A stretch of DNA of 64,000 nt from Streptomyces sp. F63 (GTDB lineage: Bacteria > Actinomycetota > Actinomycetes > Streptomycetales > Streptomycetaceae): the NCBI RefSeq assembly GCF_018070345.1, contig NZ_JAGPXX010000004.1, positions 248,001 to 312,000 of the forward strand, given 5' to 3'. Position numbers and translations under genes: made by a program. How positions within the stretch are numbered: the first letter of the stretch is position 1; each line of letters begins with the position of its first letter. Under the pieces are notes generated by a model, which did not search any database, was not told the DNA's origin, and saw nothing but the letters and a program-made list of their open reading frames with translations. Below are positions 17,925 through 26,558 of this stretch, piece by piece.

Positions 17925-18224
17925 TCAGCTCTGCTGGGAGGCGCGGCCCGGCTCGGACACCGGACGCGAGCTGTTCACATCACCGGGGGCGGCCTGGATG
18001 GTGCGCGGCGCGGGAGGAGCGGCCTGCCCGGGCTCGGGGTCGGCGGGCTCCTGCCCGCCGGCGGGCGTCTCCCCGTCCTTCTTCATCGCCTTCGCCTCGC
18101 TCTTGAGGATCCGGGCCGACTTGCCGAGCGAACGGGCCATGTCGGGAAGCTTCTTGGCACCGAACAGCAGCAGGATCACAAGGACGATCAGTACGATCTC
18201 AAGAGGTTTCAGGTTGCCGATCAT
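17925..18224 (-). CDS. tatA: Tat translocase pore subunit TatA
   Basis: 99 residues. One N-terminal membrane helix (LEIVLIVLVILLLFG), the FGAKKLPD hinge and an amphipathic helix (MARSLGKSARILKSEAKAMKK), then a Pro/Glu-rich tail: the full TatA pattern. It oligomerises to form the transient translocation path recruited by TatC. Co-directional with tatC and probably in one operon. Confidence 0.93.
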   Translation of the reverse strand: MIGNLKPLEIVLIVLVILLLFGAKKLPDMARSLGKSARILKSEAKAMKKDGETPAGGQEPADPEPGQAAPPAPRTIQAAPGDVNSSRPVSEPGRASQQS

Positions 18225-18436
18225 GTGCGATTACCTACTCCCCGAGGCGGCGTCTGGTGGGGTCTGGCCGGGTGATCGGGGGATTCCCCGAGCTCCCGCG
18301 CACAGCATCGTAACGCGCAAGGGTGAACGGCAGGCAATCCTTCCGCGCACTCCCGGTTGCGGCCCCGCCTCTCCTGGCGGCCGCAGTTGCCAGCCTACCT
18401 CCCCCTCGGCGCGGGGACAGAGGGCCGGGGAACCGG

Positions 18437-18640
18437 TCAGCCGGCCTCCGGCGCCCCCGGGCGGGAGGCGAGCGGGGTCGCGGCCCGCTCCAGGTCCTCG
18501 GCCGCGCGTTCGATGCGCCGCGAGGCTTCCGCCACCTGCCGGGCCAGCCGGCGCACCTCGGCGAAGACGCGGGCGGCCAGAACGCCGAGGACGGCGATTC
18601 CGCAGAAGGCGAGAGCAATGGCGATCATGGGCCAGACCAT
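18437..18640 (-). CDS. Small single-span membrane protein
   Basis: 67 residues. A membrane helix (MIAIALAFCGIAVLGVLAAR) is followed by an amphipathic helix rich in Arg and Glu (FAEVRRLARQVAEASRRIE, then AAEDLERAATPL), resembling a TatB/TatA-like layout but without the Gly-Pro hinge. The function is unknown. It lies between tatA and the zinc-ribbon gene on the same strand. No strong ribosome site is seen before the ATG at 18640. Confidence 0.65.
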   Translation of the reverse strand: MVWPMIAIALAFCGIAVLGVLAARVFAEVRRLARQVAEASRRIERAAEDLERAATPLASRPGAPEAG

Positions 18641-18700
18641 GGAGGGGAGCCTAGCCGAGCGGGCACGGGCGGCGCCGCGCCGGCCCGGCGGCCGGAACGG

Positions 18701-18763
18701 CTCGGACGGCTCAGACGGCTCAGACGGCTCAGACGGCTCAGACGGCTCAGACGGCTCAGACGG
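18701..18763. repeat. Seven tandem copies of a 9-bp unit
   Basis: Unit CTCAGACGG repeated seven times (first copy CTCGGACGG), 63 bp. It overlaps the last bases of the zinc-ribbon gene (stop at 18756-18758) and otherwise sits between it and the small membrane-protein gene. Copy number is likely variable between strains. Confidence 0.9.
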
Positions 18764-18992
18764 TGGAGTGCAGCCGCAGCGTGCGGACACCGCCGCCGGT
18801 CAGCAGTTCCACGATCCGCTCCCCCGCCGGCTTGCGCACCGCGGCCCCGCAGTCGGGGCAGGTGAAGGAATAGAAGGTCGTCCGGTCACTGGCGCCGATG
18901 GCCAGCCGTATGGCCTCGGAGGCCAGCTCGAACCGGCCCCGGCAGTCCGGGCAGGCGGCCTTGAAGAGCACCGCGGTGGTCACCGTGTCCAT
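18756..18992 (-). CDS. Small zinc-ribbon protein downstream of pafC
   Basis: 78 residues with two CPDC knuckles (AACPDCRGRFEL near residue 15 and FTCPDCGAAVRK near residue 45), a typical zinc ribbon. The ATG at 18992 follows GGAGGA, and only 16 bases separate it from the pafC stop, so it is probably co-expressed with pafBC. No family function is known to me. It could be a nucleic-acid-binding or regulatory ribbon linked to the PafBC DNA-damage response (inference). Confidence 0.75.
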   Translation of the reverse strand: MDTVTTAVLFKAACPDCRGRFELASEAIRLAIGASDRTTFYSFTCPDCGAAVRKPAGERIVELLTGGGVRTLRLHSTV

Positions 18993-19008
18993 TCCGTCCT
19001 CCGCTCCC

Positions 19009-19971
19009 TCATCCGCCGTAGGCCGCCAGGGCCCGTCCCGCCGCCAGCCGGGCGCTCTCGGCGAGGTCCGGCGGGGAGACGATGCGGCCGTCACCGCCCA
19101 GCCGGAGCGCGAGCCGGCGCAGGCTCGCGGGGTCGGGGGTGCGCAGGGTGATCCGCAGGCCCCCGTCGTCGAGTTCCTCGGCACGGTCGTGCGGGTAGTA
19201 CTCGGCGACCCAGCGCCCTCCGGGGCCGACCTCGACGACCACCTCCGGGTCCTCGGCGGACGGCTGGACCAGCCCTTCGGAGAGATCGCGCAGTTCGAGC
19301 TGCGGCGGATCGGCGGGCTCGTCCAGCAGCCGGATCTCGGCGACCCGGTCGAGCCGGAAGGTGCGCCGGGCCTCGGAGGTCCGGCACCACGCCTCCATGT
19401 AGGTGTGGCCGACGGCGAACAGCCGGATGGGGTCCACCTCGCGCTCGGTGAGCTCGTCCCGGGCGGGAGAGTAGTACCGCAGCCAGAGCCGCCGCCGCTC
19501 GGAGATCGCCCGGTCCACGTCGGCGAAGACCCCGCCCTCGGACTCGAAGGTGACCGACAGCCGCGAACTGGCCCCCGCGGCCTCGCCGGCCGCCGCCTCC
19601 AGTTTCGCGGTGGCGCGCAGCAGGGCCTGCCGGTCGCTCTCCCGCAGGCCGGGGAGCGTCGCGACGGCGCGGGCGGCGACCAGCAGCGCCGTGGCCTCGT
19701 CGGCTGCCAGCCGCAGCGGAGCTCCGGAGCTGCTGCCGGCCGCGTCGGGGTTGCGCCACCAGATGTGCTCGCCGTCGGTGTCGATGTCCAGCAGGTCGCC
19801 GCCGCGGAAGCTGGTGCCGCACATGGGGAGAACGGTGAGGTCGGCGATGAGCTCGTCCTCGGTGATACCGAACGCACGGGCGACGTCGCTGACACGGGCG
19901 CCGGGGCGCTCGCGCAGATACGTCACCAGGGAGAGCATCCGGCGGGTCTGGTCAATCGCGTTGGTGGCCAT
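19009..19971 (-). CDS. pafC: WYL-domain transcriptional regulator PafC
   Basis: 320 residues. N-terminal helix-turn-helix (RRMLSLVTYLRERPGARVSD), central WYL domain with WLRYYSPARDELTEREVDPI, and a C-terminal WCX-type extension. PafC works with PafB as the transcriptional activator of the mycobacterial DNA-damage response. The adjacent pafB and nearby pafA support the assignment. It starts 36 bases after the pafB stop. Confidence 0.88.
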   Translation of the reverse strand: MATNAIDQTRRMLSLVTYLRERPGARVSDVARAFGITEDELIADLTVLPMCGTSFRGGDLLDIDTDGEHIWWRNPDAAGSSSGAPLRLAADEATALLVAARAVATLPGLRESDRQALLRATAKLEAAAGEAAGASSRLSVTFESEGGVFADVDRAISERRRLWLRYYSPARDELTEREVDPIRLFAVGHTYMEAWCRTSEARRTFRLDRVAEIRLLDEPADPPQLELRDLSEGLVQPSAEDPEVVVEVGPGGRWVAEYYPHDRAEELDDGGLRITLRTPDPASLRRLALRLGGDGRIVSPPDLAESARLAAGRALAAYGG

Positions 19972-20007
19972 CGGCAGTCTCGTCGTCCCTCGTTCTCTCG
20001 GCGTCTC

Positions 20008-20961
20008 TCAGCCCTTGGCCACGGCGCGCAGCCGTTCGATCACGTCGGCCCGCAGCTCGGCGGGCTCCAGGACGATCACGTCGGGCCCGAACTCCACCAG
20101 CCAGGCGTCGAGTCCGTGTCCGTACGGGATCTCCAGCTCGTCCCAGCCCTCCCCGGTCTCCCGGACCGAGAGGGCCCGGGCCCGCAGCGGATAGCCGGCG
20201 CCGGCCCGCAGCCGGATCCGGGCCGTGCTGGTGGCGACCTCGCCGGCCCAGCGCTCCACCGTCTCCCGGACGGTGACGTGGTCGGGCACCTCGGCGGTGA
20301 AGGCGCCGGCGCGCGACTTGACCCGGCCGGTGATCCGGGAGAGCCGGAAGACGCGCTCGGCGCCCCGGTCGCGGTCCCAGCCGGCGAGGTACCAGTGGCC
20401 ACGGCAGCACTCCAGGGTCCACGGCTCGACATGCCGGGTCCCGGGGCGGGCGGCGGCGGCCTTGCGGTAGTCGAAGACGACCGGGCGGCGGTCGCGGCAG
20501 GCCAGCATCAGCGGTTCGAAGGCCGGCTCCTGGACCGGGATCCGCGGTTCCAGGGCACTCTGCCCGGTGTACGCGTCCTCGGCGACCGGCATCCCGGCCG
20601 CCCGCAGCTTCTGCAGCGCGCCGCTGGCCGCGCCCGCCAGCCGTGCCTGCTGCCACACCTTGGCCGCCAGTCCCAGGGCGGCGGCCTCCGAGGCGTCGAG
20701 GGCGACGGGCGGCAGGCGGTTGCTGTCGCGGTGCGCACGGTAGCCGATGTCGCCGTCGAAGCCCTCGACCGTCTCGATGACCAGGCCGAGCTCGCGCAGA
20801 TCGTCCTTGTCCCGCTCGAACATGCGGTTGAAGGCCTCGTCCGTGGCCGCCTCGATGTACGCCTCGATGGAGGCCCGGAGCTCGCGCTTGCTGAGCGGGC
20901 GCCGGGTGCCCAGCAGGCACAGCGCCAGGTTCATCAGCCGCTCGGCCTTGGCAATGGCCAT
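20008..20961 (-). CDS. pafB: WYL-domain transcriptional regulator PafB
   Basis: 317 residues. The DNA-binding N-terminus begins MAIAKAERLMNLALCLLGTR and continues SKRELRASIEAY; the WYL domain contains VVFDYRKAAAARPGTRHVEP and HWYLAGWDRDRG. I chose the ATG at 20961, which has a GAGAGAGGG site; an in-frame upstream extension is not family-like. PafBC activates non-SOS repair genes, probably when its WYL domains bind single-stranded DNA (known for the family). Confidence 0.88.
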   Translation of the reverse strand: MAIAKAERLMNLALCLLGTRRPLSKRELRASIEAYIEAATDEAFNRMFERDKDDLRELGLVIETVEGFDGDIGYRAHRDSNRLPPVALDASEAAALGLAAKVWQQARLAGAASGALQKLRAAGMPVAEDAYTGQSALEPRIPVQEPAFEPLMLACRDRRPVVFDYRKAAAARPGTRHVEPWTLECCRGHWYLAGWDRDRGAERVFRLSRITGRVKSRAGAFTAEVPDHVTVRETVERWAGEVATSTARIRLRAGAGYPLRARALSVRETGEGWDELEIPYGHGLDAWLVEFGPDVIVLEPAELRADVIERLRAVAKG

Positions 20962-21026
20962 CGACGCCCTCTCTCGTTGTCTCCCCGACCGCTGACCGTA
21001 CCGCCCCCGGGGCCCCCGGCAAAAGC

Positions 21027-21057
21027 GAGGGCCCATGCCTCAACGGCACGGGCCCTC
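21027..21057 (-). terminator. Strong intrinsic terminator after the cytosolic FKBP gene
   Basis: A 13-bp stem (21027-21039 with 21045-21057, one G-T mismatch) and loop TCAAC. On the minus strand it is followed by GCTTTTGC, a short T-run. It lies 29 bases past the FKBP stop and separates that gene from pafB. Confidence 0.75.
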
Positions 21058-21086
21058 GGGAATACGGCCTGGCAGCGGCCGGTGTC

Positions 21087-21461
21087 TCAGACCGCCACGA
21101 GATCGCAGACGAAGATCAGCGTCTCGCCCGGCTTGATGCGCCCGCCACCGGCGCCGCGGTCGCCGTACGCGAGGTGTGCCGGGATGGTCAGCTGGCGGCG
21201 GCCGCCGACCTTCATGCCCTGCACGCCCTGGTCCCAGCCGCTGATGACCTGGCCCACGCCCAGCTGGAACTGCAGCGGCGTGCCGCGGTTCCAGCTCGCG
21301 TCGAACTCCTCGCCGGTGCTGAAGGCGACACCCACGTAGTGGACGGAGACGGTGTCCCCGGCCTTGGCCACGGGGCCGTCGCCCTCCCAGATGTCCTTGA
21401 TCTCCAGATCGGCCGGCGGCTCGCCGCCCGGGAAGTCGATCTCGGGCTTCTCGATGCTCAC
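21087..21461 (-). CDS. Cytosolic FKBP-type peptidyl-prolyl isomerase
   Basis: 124 residues forming a single FKBP domain: VSVHYVGVAFSTGEEFDASW, VISGWDQGVQGMKVGGRRQL, IPAHLAYGDRGAGG and the final strand ETLIFVCDLVAV. The active-site Tyr, Phe, Asp and Trp positions are present. No signal peptide, so cytoplasmic. It catalyses cis-trans isomerisation of prolyl bonds. It follows the lipoprotein FKBP gene by 63 bases on the same strand. Confidence 0.92.
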   Translation of the reverse strand: MSIEKPEIDFPGGEPPADLEIKDIWEGDGPVAKAGDTVSVHYVGVAFSTGEEFDASWNRGTPLQFQLGVGQVISGWDQGVQGMKVGGRRQLTIPAHLAYGDRGAGGGRIKPGETLIFVCDLVAV

Positions 21462-21524
21462 TGAAATGCTCCTAGAAAGAATTTCTGTCGGCGAAACCGT
21501 AACAGCCCGGCGGAGAGGCCGTGA

Positions 21525-22430
21525 TCACGAGACGCCGAGGATGTCCACGACGAAGACCAGGTCGGACTTGATCTGCTTCTGCTGCTCCTTGGTCAGCTCG
21601 TCCTGCGGGACGATGACCATGACCCGGCTTCCGGCCTTCTGCCCCTTGAGGCCCTCGCTCCAGCCGGGCATCTGCGCGATCGGGACGTCCTGCGGGGTGC
21701 CCTGGGCCCAGGTGTCGCCGCCGGGCTTGCCGTCCTTCCACAGGGTCAGACCGTAGTGGACGCTCAGGGTGTCCTTCGCGCCGACCTCCTTGCCGGTGCC
21801 CTGGATGATCGTCTTGGCGACGACCTCCCCTGGCGCGTCCTTCCCCTTGGGGATGGTCACCTTCGGCGCGGCGTCATCGGCCTTGGTGCCGACCTTCGGC
21901 AGGTCGGCGTCGGTCTGCGGGACTTCCTTGCCCTCGGGCCGGGTCGGCATGACCTTCTTGAGGTCCACCACGAAGACGAGCGTGGAGTTGGCGGGGATCT
22001 TCGCCTGCTCCTGCTCTCCGTAGCCCTTGTCCGGCGGGATGACGAGCTCGACGCGGCTGCCCAGCTTCTGGCCGACCAGGCCCTCGTCCCAGCCCTTGAT
22101 GACCTTGCCGGTACCGATCTGGAAGGTGCTGGGCTCGCCGCGGTCGTAGCTGTTGTCGAAGACCTTCCCCTCCCAGGTCTGTCCCAGGTAGTGGGCGTTC
22201 AGGGCCTCGCCCTTCTTCACCTCCGCCCCCTTGCCCTCCTTGAGGACCTTGACCTTCAGGCCCTTGGGCGGGTCGCCCTCGCCCTTGGCGACCTTCGGCT
22301 TCTTGCCGTCCTCGCCCGAGACGGCGGGGACGGCGCCGGGCTTGCCGTTGGACCGGGAGTCGTCGCCGCCGCAGGCCGCGGCGGAGACGAGCAGCAGGGG
22401 GACAGCCAGCAGGGCTGCGATTCGGCGCAC
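21525..22430 (-). CDS. Lipoprotein with two FKBP-type isomerase domains
   Basis: 301 residues from the GTG at 22430 (GAGGA upstream). The signal peptide RRIAALLAVPLLLVSAAC ends in a lipobox with Cys about residue 18, then a Lys-rich linker. FKBP domain 1 has NAHYLGQTWEGKVFDNSYDR and VIKGWDEGLVGQKLGSRVEL; domain 2 has SVHYGLTLWKDGKPGGDTW and GWSEGLKGQKAGSRVMVIVP. The second domain is more diverged at the active site. The protein probably assists folding outside the membrane. It sits between pafA and the cytosolic FKBP gene. Confidence 0.88.
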   Translation of the reverse strand: MRRIAALLAVPLLLVSAAACGGDDSRSNGKPGAVPAVSGEDGKKPKVAKGEGDPPKGLKVKVLKEGKGAEVKKGEALNAHYLGQTWEGKVFDNSYDRGEPSTFQIGTGKVIKGWDEGLVGQKLGSRVELVIPPDKGYGEQEQAKIPANSTLVFVVDLKKVMPTRPEGKEVPQTDADLPKVGTKADDAAPKVTIPKGKDAPGEVVAKTIIQGTGKEVGAKDTLSVHYGLTLWKDGKPGGDTWAQGTPQDVPIAQMPGWSEGLKGQKAGSRVMVIVPQDELTKEQQKQIKSDLVFVVDILGVS

Positions 22431-22553
22431 TGTTGATTCCTCGGGGGGCTGCGGTGGGATCGGAACGGACGGTGCCACTCTAACCACGGCGGCACGGCGG
22501 CGGAGGGGTCCGGGCGACCGGGCCCCTCCGCCGCCGTGCCGTACCGCCCGCCG

Positions 22554-23915
22554 TCACATTCCGGCGATCAGCTTCTCCACCCGGTCGTCCACGGACCGGA
22601 ACGGGTCCTTGCAGAGCACCGTGCGCTGCGCCTGGTCGTTCAGTTTCAGGTGCACCCAGTCCACCGTGAAGTCACGCCGCTGCTCCTGGGCGCGGCGGAT
22701 GAAGTCACCGCGGAGCCGCGCCCGGGTGGTCTGCGGCGGCACCGACTTGCCCTCGAAGATCTTGAGGTCGTTGCAGACCCGCGCGGCCTGGCCGCGCCGC
22801 TCCAGCAGGTAGTAGAGCCCGCGGCGGCGGTGGATGTCGTGGTAGGCGAGGTCTATCTGGGCGACCCGCGGGTGGGACATGGTGATGTTGTTCTTGGCCC
22901 GGTAGCGGTCCAGGAGCTTGTACTTCATCACCCAGTCGATCTCGGTGCCGATGCGATCGAGGTCCTCGTCGCGGATGGCCTCCAGGGTCCGGCCCCACAG
23001 CTCCAGCACCCGCTCGACGGTGCCGGTGCGGATGCCCCGGCGCTCGCAGAAGTCGACGGCCTTCTCGTAGTACTCCTGCTGTATCTCCAGGGCGGACGCC
23101 TCCCGCCCGCTGGCGAGCCGCACCTTGCGGCGGCCGGTCATGTCGTGGCTGACCTCGCGGATCGCCCGGATCGGGTTCTCCAGCGTGAGATCGCGCATGA
23201 CGGTGCCCGCCTCGATCATGCGCAGCACGAGGTCGGTGGCGCCGACCTTGAGCAGCATGGTCGTCTCGGACATGTTGGAGTCACCGACGATCACGTGCAG
23301 CCGGCGGTACCGCTCGGCGTCGGCGTGCGGCTCGTCACGGGTGTTGATGATCGGCCGGGACCGGGTGGTCGCCGAGCTGACCCCCTCCCAGATGTGCTCG
23401 GCCCGCTGGCTGACGCAGTAGACGGCGCCGCGCGGGGTCTGCAGCACCTTGCCCGCCCCGCAGATCAGCTGCCGGGTGACGAGGAACGGGATGAGAATGT
23501 CCGCGAGCCGGGAGAACTCCCCGTGCCGGGCCACGAGGTAGTTCTCGTGGCACCCGTAGGAGTTTCCCGCCGAATCGGTGTTGTTCTTGAAGAGATAGAC
23601 GTCGCCCGCGATGCCCTCCTCGTGCAGGCGGCGCTCGGCGTCGACGAGCAGTCCCTCGAGAATGCGCTCGCCCGCCTTGTCGTGCGTGACCAGCTCGATC
23701 ACGTTGTCGCACTCGGGAGTCGCGTATTCCGGGTGCGAACCCACGTCCAGGTAGAGGCGGGCACCGTTGCGCAGAAAGACGTTGCTGCTCCGGCCCCAGG
23801 AAACGACACGGCGGAAGAGGTAGCGCGCCACTTCGTCAGGAGACAGCCGGCGCTGTCCCCTGAACGTGCACGTGACGCCGTACTCGTTCTCCAGCCCGAA
23901 AATGCGGCGGTCCAT
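22554..23915 (-). CDS. pafA: Pup--protein ligase PafA
   Basis: 453 residues. It opens [18 protein letters not shown], with the catalytic acidic loop ENEYG, and contains [37 protein letters not shown] and [20 protein letters not shown]. All are shared with the carboxylate-amine ligase fold of the glutamine synthetase superfamily. PafA phosphorylates the C-terminal Glu of Pup and joins it to substrate lysines. The Dop paralogue at 26559-28070 differs by ETEYG and the longer loop after it, which separates the two assignments. Confidence 0.95.
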   Translation of the reverse strand: MDRRIFGLENEYGVTCTFRGQRRLSPDEVARYLFRRVVSWGRSSNVFLRNGARLYLDVGSHPEYATPECDNVIELVTHDKAGERILEGLLVDAERRLHEEGIAGDVYLFKNNTDSAGNSYGCHENYLVARHGEFSRLADILIPFLVTRQLICGAGKVLQTPRGAVYCVSQRAEHIWEGVSSATTRSRPIINTRDEPHADAERYRRLHVIVGDSNMSETTMLLKVGATDLVLRMIEAGTVMRDLTLENPIRAIREVSHDMTGRRKVRLASGREASALEIQQEYYEKAVDFCERRGIRTGTVERVLELWGRTLEAIRDEDLDRIGTEIDWVMKYKLLDRYRAKNNITMSHPRVAQIDLAYHDIHRRRGLYYLLERRGQAARVCNDLKIFEGKSVPPQTTRARLRGDFIRRAQEQRRDFTVDWVHLKLNDQAQRTVLCKDPFRSVDDRVEKLIAGM

Positions 23916-24134
23916 GCCTGAACATTACGCCCTGCGGCCCGCTCTGAAACCGGGTCGGGCCGCACCGTTCGATCATTTTCCCGATCGTTTTCCCCCCGCG
24001 CCGGGCTGCCGGCTCCCCATCCGAGCTGCGAGGACGCCGCCGGCGGAGAACGGCCCGGTGGTCCCCGGCACCGCCGGGCCGCCCGTGCGGGGCGGCGCCG
24101 TCCCGGTGCAGGCCGCCGGTCCCGCCGGGACACA

Positions 24135-24177
24135 CCCGTGCCCCGGCGGGACCGGAAGGGTTCCGCCGGGGCACGGG
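24135..24177 (-). terminator. Terminator hairpin after prcA
   Basis: A perfect 15-bp stem, CCCGTGCCCCGGCGG (24135-24149) with CCGCCGGGGCACGGG (24163-24177), 13-base loop, 20 bases past the prcA stop. It separates the proteasome core genes from pafA. Confidence 0.65.
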
Positions 24178-24196
24178 AACCCGCCGCGGGCGCCGG

Positions 24197-24961
24197 TCAG
24201 GCCCCGTCTTCGCCGGATCCCGGCTCATCGGCGGCATCCGCCTCATCGGCCGCCGCGCCGCCGCCCGGTTCCAGGAGGCGGGCGAGCCGGCGGCCCTCCA
24301 CCCGGCGGAACTTCCGCTTCTGCGGGCGGGTGCGGTCGAGGACGGCCACCTCCAGCCGCTCGGCGGGGATCTCCCGTTCGCCGCCGTTGGTGTCCCGCGA
24401 GAGCGCCTGTACGGCCAGCTTGAGTGCCTCCGGGAGCGTCATGCCGTCCCGGTGCCGCTGGTCCAGGAAGGTGCTGATCTGCTCGGCGTTGCCGCCGACC
24501 GCGACCGAGCCGTGCTCGTCCACGATGGAGCCGTCGTGCGGCAGCCGGTAGATCTGGTCGCCCTCGGGGGTCTCCCCCACCTCGGCGACGACCAGTTCGA
24601 CCTCGTACGGCTTCTCGCCGGCGCTGGAGAAGATGGTGCCGAGGGTCTGCGCGTAGACGTTCGCGAGCCCGCGGGCCGTCACATCGGCGCGGTCGTAGGT
24701 GTAGCCGCGCAGATCGGCGTAGCGCACACCGCCGATGCGGAGGTTCTCGTACTCGTTGTACTTGCCCGCCGCCGCGAAGGCGATCCGGTCGTAGATCTCG
24801 CTGAACTTGTGCAGCGCGCGGGACGGATTCTCACCGGCGAACACGATGCCGTCGGTGTACTGCAGGACGACGAGGCTGCGGCCGCGCGCGATGCCCTTGC
24901 GGGCGTACTCGGCGCGGTCGGCCATGGCCTGCTGGGGTGAGACATAGAACGGTGTCGACAC
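24197..24961 (-). CDS. prcA: 20S proteasome alpha subunit
   Basis: 254 residues. It begins [20 protein letters not shown], the N-terminal helix and gate region of actinobacterial alpha subunits, followed by [19 protein letters not shown] and [19 protein letters not shown]. It lacks the catalytic Thr, as alpha subunits do. It forms the outer rings and gate that dock the Arc ATPase. The acidic Ala/Glu/Asp C-terminal tail is probably disordered. The GTG start at 24961 is 58 bases after the prcB stop. Confidence 0.95.
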   Translation of the reverse strand: MSTPFYVSPQQAMADRAEYARKGIARGRSLVVLQYTDGIVFAGENPSRALHKFSEIYDRIAFAAAGKYNEYENLRIGGVRYADLRGYTYDRADVTARGLANVYAQTLGTIFSSAGEKPYEVELVVAEVGETPEGDQIYRLPHDGSIVDEHGSVAVGGNAEQISTFLDQRHRDGMTLPEALKLAVQALSRDTNGGEREIPAERLEVAVLDRTRPQKRKFRRVEGRRLARLLEPGGGAAADEADAADEPGSGEDGA

Positions 24962-25019
24962 CGGCTATCCGTCCCTTTCTGTCCGTGTCGGTGACAAGTG
25001 CATTCCGGTCCGTCCGGCC

Positions 25020-25865
25020 TCAGAGGAGCGCGGCCCGGGGGCCCTCGGGCTCCTCGAGCCGGCGCTCGTGGACCGCGCGGGCGATCTCGGAGGACTCGTC
25101 CTCCGGGAGCCGCCGGAAGCCCTCGTCGGTGATGACCGTGACAACGGGGTAGATGCGGCGGGCCAGGTCCGGTCCGCCGGTCGCCGAGTCGTCGTCCGCG
25201 GCGTCGTAGAGAGCCTGTACGACCAGGGTGAGGGCCTGGCGTTCGGTCAGATCCTCGCGGTAGAGCTTCTTGAGGGCGCCGCGGGCGAAGACCGAGCCCG
25301 AGCCGGTGGCCGCGTAGCCGCGCTCCTCGGACCGGCCGCCCGTGATGTCGTAGCTGAAGATCCGCCCCTTCTCCCGGTCGGTGTCCCAGCCGGCGAACAG
25401 GGGGATGATGGCCAGGCCCTGCAGGGCCATGCCGAGGTTGCCCCGGATCATCGTGGACAGCCGGTTGGCCTTGCCCTCCAGGGAGAGCTGCGTGCCCTCG
25501 ACCTTCTCGAAGTGCTCCAGCTCCAGCTGGAACAGCTTGACCATCTCGACGGCCAGGCCGGCCGTGCCCGCGATGCCGACGGCGCTGTACTCGTCGGCGG
25601 GGAAGACCTTCTCGATGTCGCGCTGGGCGATGATGTTGCCCATCGTGGCCCGCCGGTCACCGGCCAGCACCACACCGCCGGGGAAGGCTGCCGCGACGAT
25701 CGTCGTGCCGTGCGGGGCCTCGATCGCCCCCTGCACCGGGGGCAGCGGCCGGCGGCCGGGGAGCAGCTCCGGCTCGTGCTCGGCGAGAAAGTCCATGAAG
25801 GAGGAGGATCCCGGGGTCAGGAAGGCAGCCGGCAGACGCCCGGGCTTGCGAGGGTTGGCTTCCAC
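25020..25865 (-). CDS. prcB: 20S proteasome beta subunit precursor
   Basis: 281 residues. A propeptide of 53 residues ends at EAPHG; the mature chain starts [20 protein letters not shown], with Thr54 as nucleophile. [20 protein letters not shown] and [17 protein letters not shown] are conserved beta-subunit segments. The GTG at 25865 follows AAGGAAA; an upstream in-frame extension is Pro/Arg-rich and unlikely. It forms the inner proteolytic rings with prcA downstream. Confidence 0.95.
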   Translation of the reverse strand: MEANPRKPGRLPAAFLTPGSSSFMDFLAEHEPELLPGRRPLPPVQGAIEAPHGTTIVAAAFPGGVVLAGDRRATMGNIIAQRDIEKVFPADEYSAVGIAGTAGLAVEMVKLFQLELEHFEKVEGTQLSLEGKANRLSTMIRGNLGMALQGLAIIPLFAGWDTDREKGRIFSYDITGGRSEERGYAATGSGSVFARGALKKLYREDLTERQALTLVVQALYDAADDDSATGGPDLARRIYPVVTVITDEGFRRLPEDESSEIARAVHERRLEEPEGPRAALL

Positions 25866-26193
25866 ACGTTTCCTTCCACAGATGCGGCGGCCCGGCACAT
25901 CGCCTCGGGCCGGTCCCTGAACTTCCCTGTGCCGGGCGTCGTTCCTGGAAGAACCCGGCACGCCCCGGACCCTACCCGTCTCCCGGCCGTGATCCACACG
26001 TTCCGCCGGAGCGGAATCCCGGGGAACCGCACCCTCGCGTGGGGCGCGCCGCTCTCCCGGGGACGCCCGATGGCCCCGCGACGGCCGGGGGCGCCCGCCG
26101 GCCTCCCGGAACGGCGGGTCCGCGCCGGCCGGCGCGGCGCCCGTGCGCACCGGAGGCGTCACGGATGGTGACGCTCTCCGGCGCGGGCGCGGC
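25866..26193. other. Gene-free region between prcB and pup
   Basis: 328 bases with no coding sequence I can support. In some Streptomyces an endonuclease VII-like gene occupies this position; no such frame is visible here. The region presumably holds the prcBA promoter or a processed leader. Confidence 0.5.
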
Positions 26194-26412
26194 CTACTCG
26201 CCGCCCTTCTGCACGAAGCTGCGCACGAAGTCCTCGGCGTTCTCCTCCAGGACGTCGTCGATCTCGTCCAGGACGGAGTCCACGTCGTCGGACAGCTTCT
26301 CCTGGCGCTCCTTGAGATCCTCCGAGGCCTGCGCGTCCTGCGTGGTCTCCTCGGTCTCCTGCGTGGAACGCGTGGCCTTCTGCTGGCCGCCGCCGGTGTC
26401 CTTGGTCGCCAT
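26194..26412 (-). CDS. pup: Prokaryotic ubiquitin-like protein Pup
   Basis: 72 residues, starting [16 protein letters not shown] and ending FVQKGGE. The central segment [20 protein letters not shown] is the coiled-coil that binds the Arc ATPase. The terminal Glu is already encoded (codon GAG before TAG), unlike Pups ending in Gln that need deamidation. The ATG at 26412 follows GAGGGAT; an upstream in-frame ATG three codons earlier is less likely. It is attached to target lysines by PafA. Confidence 0.96.
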   Translation of the reverse strand: MATKDTGGGQQKATRSTQETEETTQDAQASEDLKERQEKLSDDVDSVLDEIDDVLEENAEDFVRSFVQKGGE

Positions 26413-26558
26413 ATCCCTCACCCCGCTCGGTTCGACCCAGCTTGATTGGAACGGTCAAGATCAGACCCTACAAGGCGGGTCCGACATCGGCTCTCCGCCT
26501 GCTCGTACTTCTCGTGGAGAGCCGGTGTCCTCCCCATGATTCCCTGGCCGGGACCGTT

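Noticed and set aside
18701..18763. CRISPR-like repeat array
   Set aside because: Units are 9 bp with no spacers and there are no cas genes; it is a simple tandem repeat. The same applies at 45662 and 63288.
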